From contig CALIXX010000044.1 in NCBI GenBank assembly GCA_938046115.1, forward strand, positions 1-17,810: a stretch of 17,810 bases of DNA, written 5' to 3'. Positions 1-6,902 of the stretch are shown here, one piece after another (the first letter of the stretch is position 1; the number at the start of each line of letters is the position of its first letter). Made by a program: the position numbers and the translations under genes. Below the pieces are notes generated by a model, which had not been told where the DNA came from, did no database searches, and saw only the letters and a list, made by a program, of their open reading frames with translations. Source of the DNA: an uncultured Candidatus Saccharibacteria bacterium. GTDB taxonomy: Bacteria; Patescibacteriota; Saccharimonadia; Saccharimonadales; Saccharimonadaceae.

Positions 1-135
1 TATCGACCCTTATAGTGTTCCGGAGGAGGGAGTGTGGGGAGGTGGAGTGTGAGATAATGCCAAAGTGTTGAGTTTTTGTGTGCTATCACCCACAGAGGTC
101 ACCCGCAAAATCGGTTGTAGTTTTCACAAAACCCC

Positions 136-165
136 TTGCCAAGCACCATATCTGGCGTCTATAGT
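136..165 (+). promoter_or_regulatory. Candidate nrdA promoter
   Basis: TTGCCA (136-141) and TATAGT (160-165) are separated by 18 bp and would start transcription near 172, giving a leader of about 120 nt before nrdA. The match was made by eye. No other -35/-10 pair in the 294-bp upstream region looks better. Confidence 0.4.
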
Positions 166-191
166 AGGACCCAGACGCTACATATATAGCG
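155..191 (+). promoter_or_regulatory. Overlapping palindromes just after the candidate nrdA start site
   Basis: GCGTCT (155-160) pairs with AGACGC (173-178). The stem extends to 8 bp (153-180) with one wobble, around a 12-nt loop. It overlaps a 16-bp palindrome, CGCTA-CATATA-TAGCG (176-191). The right part, ATATATAGCG, is shared with the NrdR-box-like site at 4675-4690. The half-site spacing is 6 here and 4 there, so this is not a canonical NrdR box. It is a plausible operator for a dNTP- or redox-responsive repressor. Confidence 0.35.
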
Positions 192-223
192 AGCACACAT
201 AAACACGGGAGAGACAAACAATA

Positions 224-254
224 CAGCTTGGCTCCAGGCGTGCCCTGGTGGCTG
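224..254 (+). promoter_or_regulatory. Leader hairpin upstream of nrdA
   Basis: CCAGG (234-238) and CCTGG (244-248) close a 5-nt loop. An outer CAGC (224-227)/GCTG (251-254) pair extends the structure, and GTTTTG follows. It could be a leader structure or a weak attenuator. No riboswitch consensus was recognised. The rest of 1-294 contains a purine-rich stretch (20-50) and no identifiable gene. Confidence 0.25.
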
Positions 255-294
255 GTTTTGTGCACCGTATATAAGGAGCCTAAGGGGAGGGATA

Positions 295-2730
295 ATGACG
301 ATTCATATTACTAAGCGCGATGGCACGACCGAGCCATTTGACACAACCAAGATAAATGCCACGTTGCTGGCAGCAAGCCAGGGGCTGGCTGATCCGTTGC
401 AGAAGATCGTGCAGATTGCTCGTGAGCTGCAGCTGACGCTCTTTGATGGGATGACGACCAAGCAGCTGGAGGAGACGCTCATCCAGACGGTGGTGCAGAA
501 CATCAAGGATGACCCAGACTACGACACGATTGCGGCGCGCCTGCTGCTGGGCACGATCTACCGCGATTTGCTCGGCGTATATACCACTGATGAAGAGCTG
601 CGCCAGCGTCATAGGGAGGCCTTCCCGCGTTATATTCGCCAGGCGGTGGCCGACGGTTTGCTCGACCCGCGCATGCAAGATGAGACGATCTTTGACCTCG
701 AGCGCCTGGCTGCTGCACTCGACCCGAGCAAAGATACACTCAGCAAATATCTTGGCGTGGTGACCAACCGCAACCGCTACGCCCTGCGCAAGCAAAACGG
801 CGAGCCGCTCGAAGTGCCGCAGTTTACTACTATGCGCATTGCCATGGGTCTGAGCTACAATGAGGAAGACCCGACTGAGGCAGCCATTGCGTTTTACCAG
901 CACATGGCCAATCTCGAATACAGCCCGGGCGGTAGCACCCGCGTTAATGCTGGCGGGTTGTTCCCGCAGCTGAGCAATTGCTTCGTCATGGAAGTGCAGG
1001 ATGATATGGAGTCGATTGCCAAGAGCGTGCGCGATACGATGTTCATCGCTAAAGGGACAGGCGGTATCGGTGTCAGTTTTACCAAGCTGCGGGCGGCAGG
1101 TAGCCCCGTTCGCACTACTAATACCGAGAGTACGGGCCCTATCCCCTTTATGAAGATGATCGACACGGCGCTGTTTGCCGTCTCGCGCAAGGGCAAGAAG
1201 GCTGGCGCCGCTGCGGCATATATGGAGAACTGGCATCTTAATTTCTCGCAGTTTGTCGATCTGCGGATGAACTCCGGCGATCCGTATTTGCGGACGCGTT
1301 TCCTCGATACAGCGGTGTTTATTAGTGATGAATTTATGCGCCGGGTGCAGGCTGATGAAGACTGGTATCTCTTTGACCCGGCTGAGGTGAGTGACCTGAG
1401 CGAGCTGTATGGCGCAGCCTTTGCCAAGCGGTATGCCTATTACATTACCCAGGCCGAAGCAGGCAAGCTGCGCGCTTACGACAAGCTGCCTGCGCGCCAA
1501 CAATTCCACAGAATTCTGAGTAGCCTGCAGGCGACCGGCCACCCATGGCTCACCTGGAAGGACGCTATCAATCTCCGTGCGCTTAACAATAATACTGGTA
1601 CTATTCATCTTAGTAACCTCTGTACAGAGATCACTTTGCCGCAAGACGAGCACAATATTGCGGTGTGCAACCTGGTGAGTATTAACCTCAGCGCCTTCCT
1701 CGATGATGCAACTGGGGAGTGGGATTGGCCACGGCTCGAGCAGGCGACGCGCTCAGCCACGCGGCAGCTTGATAACCTTGTAGACATTACCACAACACCC
1801 ATCCCAGAGGCGATGAATAGTAACCTGCAAAATCGGGCGATTGGCTTGGGCTTTATGGGTCTTGCCGATGTGCTAGAAAAGCTCGAGCTGAGCTATGAAT
1901 CTGAGGCGGCGTATGAGCTGATCGATCAGCTGGCGGAGTTTATTAGCTACTATGCTATCGATGAGTCGGCCGAGCTGGCAGTGACGCGCGGTAGCTATCC
2001 TAACTTTGCTGGCAGTGGCTGGAGCAAGGGGGAATTGCCTATCGACACGATCGACCGGCTTGGCGCGCAGCGGGGTGAGGCAGTAGCAATTAACACGACT
2101 CGCCGCCTCGACTGGGAAGCGCTGCGCCCCAAGGTGCAACGCGGCATGCGCAATGCCACGCTGATGGCTATTGCGCCCACCGCCAATATCTCGCACGTGA
2201 CGGGCACCACTCCAGGGATCGACCCGCAATTTAGCCAGATCTTTAGCCGGAGCACGCTCAACGGTAAATTCCTTGAGGTCAATGCTAACCTGGTGCGCAA
2301 ACTCAAAGCACTCGGCCTGTGGGAGGAGCTCAAGGATGAGCTGCTTACTAACCAAGGCGACATCCAGCACATGGAGCAGATCCCTCAGGTGGTGCGCGAT
2401 GTGTATAAGACGAGCTTTCAGCTCAGCCCCTACGCCTTCATTGAGGTGGCAGCCCGCGCTCAGAAGTGGGTCGACCAAGCGATTAGCCGCAATATGTACT
2501 TAGAATCGCGTAATATCGAGGAGTACATTACGATCTACAGTGAAGCCTGGCGTCGCGGCCTGAAAACGACGTATTATTTGCACGTGAAGCCACGCCACCA
2601 GTCCGAGCAGGTCTCCATTCGCGCTAACAAAACCGAGCAAAAACTCCACCAAGACGCCAAGCGCGTGGGCTTTGGTGGCTTCTACCGCGCACGCAAGAAA
2701 CAGGAGGAAGGGAAGGAGAAGGAATCGTGA
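295..2730 (+). CDS. nrdA: Class I ribonucleoside-diphosphate reductase, alpha (large) subunit, lacking the C-terminal cysteine tail
   Basis: This catalytic subunit reduces NDPs to dNDPs in the cytoplasm. The 811-aa product opens with an ATP-cone (about residues 1-90), so dATP/ATP activity control is likely. The active site is complete: Cys229 (LSNCF) and Cys458 (AVCNL) form the reducible pair, Cys443 in NLCTE is the thiyl-radical residue flanked by Asn441 and Glu445, a PTANIS phosphate loop lies near 628-633, and Tyr760-Tyr761 form the radical relay. The ATG at 295 follows an AAGGGGAGGG Shine-Dalgarno region. The odd point is that no cysteine occurs after residue 458. The protein ends in a Lys/Glu-rich stretch (EEGKEKES), whereas class I alpha subunits normally end in a CxxC-type redox tail. 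The stop codon overlaps the GTG of the next ORF. The family call is very secure. Confidence 0.97.
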   Translation: MTIHITKRDGTTEPFDTTKINATLLAASQGLADPLQKIVQIARELQLTLFDGMTTKQLEETLIQTVVQNIKDDPDYDTIAARLLLGTIYRDLLGVYTTDEELRQRHREAFPRYIRQAVADGLLDPRMQDETIFDLERLAAALDPSKDTLSKYLGVVTNRNRYALRKQNGEPLEVPQFTTMRIAMGLSYNEEDPTEAAIAFYQHMANLEYSPGGSTRVNAGGLFPQLSNCFVMEVQDDMESIAKSVRDTMFIAKGTGGIGVSFTKLRAAGSPVRTTNTESTGPIPFMKMIDTALFAVSRKGKKAGAAAAYMENWHLNFSQFVDLRMNSGDPYLRTRFLDTAVFISDEFMRRVQADEDWYLFDPAEVSDLSELYGAAFAKRYAYYITQAEAGKLRAYDKLPARQQFHRILSSLQATGHPWLTWKDAINLRALNNNTGTIHLSNLCTEITLPQDEHNIAVCNLVSINLSAFLDDATGEWDWPRLEQATRSATRQLDNLVDITTTPIPEAMNSNLQNRAIGLGFMGLADVLEKLELSYESEAAYELIDQLAEFISYYAIDESAELAVTRGSYPNFAGSGWSKGELPIDTIDRLGAQRGEAVAINTTRRLDWEALRPKVQRGMRNATLMAIAPTANISHVTGTTPGIDPQFSQIFSRSTLNGKFLEVNANLVRKLKALGLWEELKDELLTNQGDIQHMEQIPQVVRDVYKTSFQLSPYAFIEVAARAQKWVDQAISRNMYLESRNIEEYITIYSEAWRRGLKTTYYLHVKPRHQSEQVSIRANKTEQKLHQDAKRVGFGGFYRARKKQEEGKEKES

Positions 2731-3032
2731 GCCACGAGTATAGCGATATAACAGAGGTAAGGGTGGACTCAACGGGTTATCAGGATGCAGAGCTGCCAGT
2801 TGATGGGACGCAGCGACCGGAGCTTGCACCGGGTGTCCAGCACACTATCGGCACTGTAGCAGCTGCAGAGGTAGATGGTGCAGCACCAATACATCACATA
2901 CAAGATGCACTTGATGCTGATATGGACCCACCACTCTTCCCAGTGCCAGAGGCGTCTGAGAGCTCGCGCCAGCAAAATAGCAACTCTGCGGTTAAACGGC
3001 GTCACCCAGCAGATATGGAACCAGAAATATAA
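2727..3032 (+). CDS. Cysteine-free 101-aa acidic ORF translationally coupled to nrdA
   Basis: I do not recognise this family. The GTG start overlaps the nrdA stop (GTGA) and AAGGAG lies about 8 nt upstream, so termination-reinitiation coupling is likely. The 101-residue product has no cysteine, no membrane segment and no signal peptide. It is acidic for its first 70 residues (ITEVRVDS, ALDADMDPP), then has a Ser/Asn/Gln-rich stretch and a basic KRRH before ending in MEPEI. Its low-complexity, Pro/Ala/Asp-rich character resembles the flexible linker that usually joins the RNR alpha body to its terminal cysteines, so it may be a split-off linker. Even if a frameshift fused it to nrdA, the fusion would still lack the CxxC. 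It may also be an unrelated partner protein. Existence as a gene is fairly likely; the function is unknown. Confidence 0.6.
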   Translation: MSHEYSDITEVRVDSTGYQDAELPVDGTQRPELAPGVQHTIGTVAAAEVDGAAPIHHIQDALDADMDPPLFPVPEASESSRQQNSNSAVKRRHPADMEPEI

Positions 3033-3042
3033 GCTTAGATAG

Positions 3043-3048
3043 TATAAT
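3043..3048 (+). promoter_or_regulatory. Candidate nrdB -10 box
   Basis: TATAAT lies 37 nt before the nrdB ATG within the 52-bp gap after the 101-aa ORF. No convincing -35 hexamer is visible. It would let nrdB be transcribed independently as well as by read-through from nrdA. Confidence 0.4.
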
Positions 3049-3084
3049 AATTAATTCGTTTTTTACAAAAACAAGGAGGTAATA

Positions 3085-4062
3085 ATGGGCATTCTAGGAT
3101 CAGGCGTACGTGATGGCTTGCAGCTTAAGCCGGTGCGCTACGACTGGGCGTACCGTTTGTACAACCAAGCGGTGGCCAACACGTGGTTCCCCAACGAGGT
3201 GCAGTTGAGCCAGGATTTGGTGGATTTTGAGAAATTGAGTGAGGACGAAAAGCACGCCCTCAAGACGGTGATTAGCTACCTTAACCCCAACGAGTTGCTG
3301 ATTAATAAATCGCTGGCTTTTGGTATTTACCCTTGCGTGAACGCCGCCGAGTGCCACCTGTACCTTTCGAAGCAGATGTGGGAAGAGGCCAACCACTTTA
3401 TGACCTTCGAATATATTATCGAGACCTTCCCGTTTGACCGTGAGGAAATTTATGCGGCGGGCTGGGGCAAAAAATCCCTGGCAGATAAAGCCGCCTTCCA
3501 GACCAAATACGTCACGCGCATGATGGAGGAGCGCCCGGACGTGACGACGCTGGAGGGCAAGAAAGACTTTGTGCGCAACCTGGTGGCGTATAACATCGTG
3601 CTGGAAGGGATTTGGTTCTACAGTGGTTTTATGGTGGGAATGAGCTTCCGCCGCCGCAATCTGCTGCGCAACGTTGGCACGCTGCTCGACTGGGTAACGA
3701 AGGACGAAAATCTGCACCTGGAGTTTGGCATTAACCTGCTGCTGACGATTCTGCATGAAAACCCGGATTTGCAAACTGAGGAGTTTGCTGAGGAAATCCG
3801 CAGCCTGATTCTCGAAGCTGTTGAGCTCGAAAAGGCCTATAACAAAGACATGCTGCCGCGCGGCATCCTGGGCCTGAACGCCGACTACGTCAACCAATAC
3901 GTCATGTACATGACCGACCGGCGGCTGGAAGAGCTGGGCTTTGAGCCAGAGTATAACGTGACTAACCCCGCCAAGTGGATGGCTGCCGCCAACGATACAC
4001 TGGAGCTAGTGAACTTCTTCGAGAGTACCAATACGAGCTATGAGGTGAATACGACGAAGTAG
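3085..4062 (+). CDS. nrdB: Class I ribonucleotide reductase beta (small) subunit, class Ic-like (Phe at the radical-Tyr site)
   Basis: This is the metallocofactor subunit that generates the radical used by NrdA. It is 325 aa, with AAGGAGG about 6 nt before the ATG. The six metal ligands are visible: Glu70 (NPNELL), Glu101 and His104 (WEEANHFMTF), Glu174 (VLEGIWFY), and Glu208 and His211 (DENLHLEFG). The position four residues after His104, where class Ia enzymes carry the radical tyrosine (Tyr122 in E. coli), is Phe108. The first ligand being Glu rather than Asp, together with this Phe, matches the class Ic Mn(IV)/Fe(III) pattern of Chlamydia trachomatis NrdB. Trp34 and the near-terminal Tyr319 are probable radical-transfer residues. 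The subclass is inferred from residues only; the family is secure. Confidence 0.97.
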   Translation: MGILGSGVRDGLQLKPVRYDWAYRLYNQAVANTWFPNEVQLSQDLVDFEKLSEDEKHALKTVISYLNPNELLINKSLAFGIYPCVNAAECHLYLSKQMWEEANHFMTFEYIIETFPFDREEIYAAGWGKKSLADKAAFQTKYVTRMMEERPDVTTLEGKKDFVRNLVAYNIVLEGIWFYSGFMVGMSFRRRNLLRNVGTLLDWVTKDENLHLEFGINLLLTILHENPDLQTEEFAEEIRSLILEAVELEKAYNKDMLPRGILGLNADYVNQYVMYMTDRRLEELGFEPEYNVTNPAKWMAAANDTLELVNFFESTNTSYEVNTTK

Positions 4063-4277
4063 TAGATATTGGCAAAACAGAACAATCTTACCAGTCTTAC
4101 GGGAGCTCTCACTCCATCACCAGACCGAAAATGTTCCGGCCACAATATGCAACAGAGCTTTTCCGCCTGCTTGGTCGCTGACCTCCAGATATTTTCTTGT
4201 CTGGCAACGGAGCGAGAGCAGCCCGCTGATGCAACAAACAATATTCGCAAATTAGATACGAAAGGAATATAGCCATC

Positions 4278-4673
4278 ATGAATACCCTCACGCAAACCAT
4301 CCTCGACACAGTGCCAGTTGGTGCACTGGCTACGGTGAATCGCGACCGCACGCCGCTGGTGACGCCACTGCACTTTGTCCGGGTGGGGGATATGATTGCC
4401 TGGCTGTCTGATCGTGAGGCGCGCCACTCGCACAACGCTTTTCGCACTGGATGGGCAGAATTTGTGGTGTGGAATGACGCGAAGCAGGCTGTCTATCTCC
4501 ATACCACGGTGCGCGAAGCCCGCGAGGACGAGGTTGCGGCTATTACTGAGGCATATACGGCTAAGCTGGGGAGCTTCCGTCCCCAGTGTGCCCAGCCGCA
4601 GTGGTATGTCGCACCGATTGGTCAGCTGGATGATAATTCCACAACAGAAAATTGGGTGCATTACCTTGCATAA
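4278..4673 (+). CDS. Pyridoxamine 5'-phosphate oxidase-like (PPOX/FMN split-barrel) small protein
   Basis: The 131-aa protein has the opening typical of PPOX-class flavin-binding split barrels: a short helix, then a strand of the form VGALATVNRD, then TPLVTPLHFV and DMIAWLSDREARHSHN. The actual substrate cannot be read from the sequence. Members of the superfamily bind FMN, F420 or heme, and many are uncharacterised. The ATG at 4278 is preceded by AAAGGA at 12-13 nt, a somewhat long spacing. It sits between nrdB and the 76-aa CxxC protein, whose promoter begins inside its last codons. A redox role linked to nucleotide reduction is possible from position only. The 215 nt upstream (4063-4277) contain no recognisable gene. 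Confidence 0.75.
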   Translation: MNTLTQTILDTVPVGALATVNRDRTPLVTPLHFVRVGDMIAWLSDREARHSHNAFRTGWAEFVVWNDAKQAVYLHTTVREAREDEVAAITEAYTAKLGSFRPQCAQPQWYVAPIGQLDDNSTTENWVHYLA

Positions 4674-4695
4674 AACACTATATATAGCGTACAAT
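4666..4695 (+). promoter_or_regulatory. Promoter of the 76-aa CxxC gene with a NrdR-box-like palindrome in the spacer
   Basis: TTGCAT (4666-4671) and TACAAT (4690-4695) are 18 bp apart. The spacer holds ACACTATATATAGCGT (4675-4690), a near-perfect 16-bp palindrome that fits the known NrdR-box pattern (ACACwATATATwGTGT) at all but one position. A half-site ACACTATA recurs at 4698-4705. The placement between -35 and -10 is typical of a repressor site. NrdR represses RNR genes in many bacteria, so this links the downstream gene to dNTP metabolism. No nrdR gene is in the window. Confidence 0.55.
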
Positions 4696-4733
4696 AGACA
4701 CTATAACTAAAAAACGGGTAGGGAATAATAACC

Positions 4734-4964
4734 ATGACGCAGATAACACAAACGACATCACCAGCAACCGGTCCAGCGGCCACACAGGCGCAGACCGCCA
4801 AGCCACAGCTGACGGACGACATGACGCTGGAGGAGAAGCTCGATGCTATCGAGCAGGCACTGCTGGCTGCTCAGCAGGTTGCCGTCGACCAAGCAGCGGC
4901 GAGTGGCACTCCTGTTATTATGCCAGATCCAGCGGAGCTGACCATGTGCGAGGGCTGCCAATAG
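4734..4964 (+). CDS. 76-aa protein ending in CxxC-Q; candidate trans-acting redox tail of NrdA
   Basis: No named family is recognised. The first 25 residues are a Thr/Ala/Pro/Gln-rich flexible segment. Residues 28-55 form a likely amphipathic helix (DDMTLEEKLDAIEQALLAAQ), followed by a short linker and a terminal MCEGCQ with Cys72 and Cys75 as the only cysteines. Many class I NrdA proteins end in a very similar CxxC-Q motif, which shuttles electrons from thioredoxin or glutaredoxin to the active site. The NrdA at 295-2730 lacks that motif. Together with the NrdR-box-like promoter and the position between nrdB and pyrG, this suggests a split RNR in which the tail acts in trans. Alternatives are a metal-binding peptide or a small thiol protein. 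A weak GTAGGG Shine-Dalgarno precedes the ATG, and a terminator follows directly. Real gene: likely. Role: hypothesis. Confidence 0.75.
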   Translation: MTQITQTTSPATGPAATQAQTAKPQLTDDMTLEEKLDAIEQALLAAQQVAVDQAAASGTPVIMPDPAELTMCEGCQ

Positions 4965-4980
4965 GTGGCGCGTATCAATA

Positions 4981-5019
4981 ACCAGCAGAAGCCAGCTACC
5001 AGGCTGGTTTTTTGCTGGT
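4981..5019 (+). terminator. Rho-independent terminator after the 76-aa gene, nested with the pyrG promoter
   Basis: CCAGC (4992-4996) and GCTGG (5003-5007) form the inner stem, extended by A/G-U pairs to about 8 bp, and are followed by T6 (5008-5013). An alternative outer stem pairs ACCAGCA (4981-4987) with TGCTGGT (5013-5019), running into the extended -10 of pyrG. Confidence 0.75.
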
Positions 5020-5046
5020 ATACTGCTTATGGATACATGCTACAAT
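5016..5046 (+). promoter_or_regulatory. pyrG promoter candidates
   Basis: There is an extended -10, TGG-TATACT (5016-5024), and a second -10-like TACAAT (5041-5046). Either gives a short leader carrying the GAGAGGGAG Shine-Dalgarno just before the ATG at 5068. An in-frame ATG at 5029 lies only 4 nt after TATACT, too close for a normal start site, so 5068 is preferred. Confidence 0.5.
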
Positions 5047-5067
5047 AGAACGCGAGAGGGAGATTGT

Positions 5068-6681
5068 ATGACACAGACACACCAACCAAAGTATATTTTT
5101 GTCACCGGTGGGGTACTCTCTGGGGTGGGTAAGGGCATCACGGCGGCCAGTATTGGTGCGGTGCTTCAGGCTAAGGGCTTATCTGTCTCGGTGCAAAAGT
5201 GCGACCCGTACCTCAACGTTGATGCTGGGCTGCTTAACCCCAAGGAGCATGGTGAGTGCTTCGTTACTAAAGATGGAGCGGAGACCGATCTCGACCTTGG
5301 CCACTACGAGCGCTTCTTAGACCTCGAGCTAACCCAGCGCAATGCTACGCTAGCGGGGCGGCTGCTGCGTGACTTGATCGCCGATGAGCGGGCTGGGAAG
5401 TTTGGCGGCCAGACGGTGCAGCTGGTGCCGCACCTCACCCAAGCGATCAAGCGAGCCATCCACCAAGCGGCGGCAGGGCAGATGCACATTGTGGAGATTG
5501 GTGGCACGGTGGGAGATTATGAGGGGCTGAGCTTCGTCGAGGCGATCCGCGAGTTCTCATTAGAGGTGGGGCGCGAGCACTGCCTCTTCGTCCATGTGGT
5601 GTATGTGCCGTTTCTTGCGACGAGCCAGGAGTACAAGACCAAGCCAGCCCAGAATGCCATGGCCGACCTGCGTGGCTTTGGTATTATGCCCGATGTGGTG
5701 GCAGTTCGCACTGAGGGTAGCATTGCGCCGCCGCGTGGTGTGGCGGATAAGATTGCCATTGCCAGCGGGGTGCGGCCAGAGGGGATCATTATGATGCCAA
5801 ATGTCGATACGGTCTACAAAGTACCCCTGATGGTGGCGCGCGAATTGGGCCCGGTGCTGGCGAGCTTTACTGGCAATATGACGGTACCAGATATGACGCG
5901 TTGGCAGCAGCTCGTCCGGCATGACAGCCAGACCTACCGTCAGCGGCTGACGATTGGCCTCGTGGCGAAATATGTTGATAATGCCGATACCTATCTCTCT
6001 ATCACTGAGGCGCTCAAAGCAGCCGCCTGGGCGCACCGCAGTGAGGTGACGATCCAGTGGATCAATGCCGAGACAGTGACCGATGCAGCGCTCAGCGCTG
6101 TGGATGCTGTGGTGGTACCTGGCGGCTTTGGCAAGCGTGGAGTGGAAGGGAAGATTGCGGCGGCGAGTTACTGCTTGCAGCACAATATGCCGTATCTTGG
6201 TATATGCCTAGGGATGCAGGTCGCGGTGATTGCCGCTGCCCGCCGTGGTGGTCTGGCGCAGGCTGGCAGTGCGGAGTGCGGTGCTGCGCCGGATGATGCC
6301 GTTATCTACCTCATGCCTGACCAGCAGGGCAAGCAATCGACCGGTGGGACGATGCGCCTGGGCAATTATCCAGCGGTGCTGCAGGCTGGCTCGCGCACCG
6401 CCAAAACATATGTCACCACAGAGGTTGTGGAGCGTCATCGCCATCGCTATGAGGTGAATCAAGCGCATCTTGCCGCCATTAACGCGGGCGGGATTGTGGT
6501 GTCGGGCACATCACCCGATGGCAGGCTGGTGGAGTTCGTTGAGGCACCGACCTGCGACTACTTCGTTGCGACTCAGGCTCACCCAGAGTTTGCCTCGCGG
6601 CCTTTTCGGGCTCATCCGCTCTTTGCTGGCTTAGTGCAGGCGGCGCTGGAGCGGCAGAAGCGAGCCAAGGGCAAGGCGTAG
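5068..6681 (+). CDS. pyrG: CTP synthase (glutamine-hydrolysing)
   Basis: Converts UTP to CTP using ATP and glutamine, the last step of pyrimidine nucleotide synthesis and the source of CDP for the adjacent reductase. The 537-aa protein has the synthase domain first: the GGVLSGVGKG P-loop at 14-23, DPYLNVD, the DGAETDLDLGHYERF block at 69-83, GGTVGDYEG at 145-153, and the KTKPAQ UTP-site loop at 190-195. The class I glutamine amidotransferase domain follows, with Cys380 in GICLGMQ and the His505/Glu507 pair in AHPEF. The start at 5068 fits both the Shine-Dalgarno and the usual family beginning (KYIFVTGGV). Some normally strict blocks differ: the usual GTMSPxxHGEV is GLLNPKEHGEC and KTKPTQHSV is KTKPAQNAM, pointing to a divergent lineage. 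The core catalytic residues remain. Confidence 0.95.
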   Translation: MTQTHQPKYIFVTGGVLSGVGKGITAASIGAVLQAKGLSVSVQKCDPYLNVDAGLLNPKEHGECFVTKDGAETDLDLGHYERFLDLELTQRNATLAGRLLRDLIADERAGKFGGQTVQLVPHLTQAIKRAIHQAAAGQMHIVEIGGTVGDYEGLSFVEAIREFSLEVGREHCLFVHVVYVPFLATSQEYKTKPAQNAMADLRGFGIMPDVVAVRTEGSIAPPRGVADKIAIASGVRPEGIIMMPNVDTVYKVPLMVARELGPVLASFTGNMTVPDMTRWQQLVRHDSQTYRQRLTIGLVAKYVDNADTYLSITEALKAAAWAHRSEVTIQWINAETVTDAALSAVDAVVVPGGFGKRGVEGKIAAASYCLQHNMPYLGICLGMQVAVIAAARRGGLAQAGSAECGAAPDDAVIYLMPDQQGKQSTGGTMRLGNYPAVLQAGSRTAKTYVTTEVVERHRHRYEVNQAHLAAINAGGIVVSGTSPDGRLVEFVEAPTCDYFVATQAHPEFASRPFRAHPLFAGLVQAALERQKRAKGKA

Positions 6682-6700
6682 TATTCTTGCTATAGCTTAT

Positions 6701-6717
6701 ACTTTTGTACTAAAAGT
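6701..6717 (+). terminator. Weak AT-rich hairpin after pyrG
   Basis: ACTTTT (6701-6706) pairs with AAAAGT (6712-6717) around a 5-nt loop, 20 nt after the pyrG stop. There is no long T-run. It may be a weak terminator or chance. The rest of the 221-bp gap to argS holds only AT-rich sequence and the argS promoter. Confidence 0.3.
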
Positions 6718-6890
6718 CTTGGCTGGATAGCATCAGAAGACCTCACCCTCCATTAGGATAAAGCAGTCGAGAGTTATAGTCTTGAGAGGTGGAGTTTTGT
6801 ATATAACACATAATATAGCTTGATAATATATAAAAGTCCTCACCATCACCCCTAGCTGTCCCATTCCATCCTCTCTCGCCGCATCTGTTG

Positions 6891-6896
6891 TATACT
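6891..6896 (+). promoter_or_regulatory. argS -10 box giving a leaderless mRNA
   Basis: TATACT is followed by exactly 6 nt and then the ATG at 6903, so transcription is expected to start on or next to the A of the start codon. No Shine-Dalgarno precedes it. An overlapping TATAAT lies at 6896-6901. Confidence 0.6.
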
Positions 6897-6902
6897 ATAA
6901 TC

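Noticed and set aside
280..1653. Long open frame on the minus strand opposite nrdA (457 codons)
   Set aside because: It is a mirror of the highly conserved nrdA coding sequence; its translation is low in recognisable motifs and there is no promoter or Shine-Dalgarno.
85..2760. Recurring CAGAGGT words (near 90, 2750, 13831 and 13856) as a shared operator
   Set aside because: Seven to nine bases in differing contexts, one inside a coding region; only the 13831/13856 pair has regular spacing.
3100..3897. Minus-strand open frame opposite nrdB
   Set aside because: Shadow of nrdB, which has every expected metal ligand; the antisense translation shows no family features.
4038..4694. Minus-strand open frame across the nrdB-PPOX gap
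   Set aside because: It runs antisense to the PPOX gene, which has a recognisable fold pattern, and has no start signals.
5029..5067. In-frame ATG at 5029 as the start of pyrG
   Set aside because: It lies 4 nt after a TATACT -10, too close for normal initiation, and would add 13 residues absent from the family; ATG 5068 has a Shine-Dalgarno.
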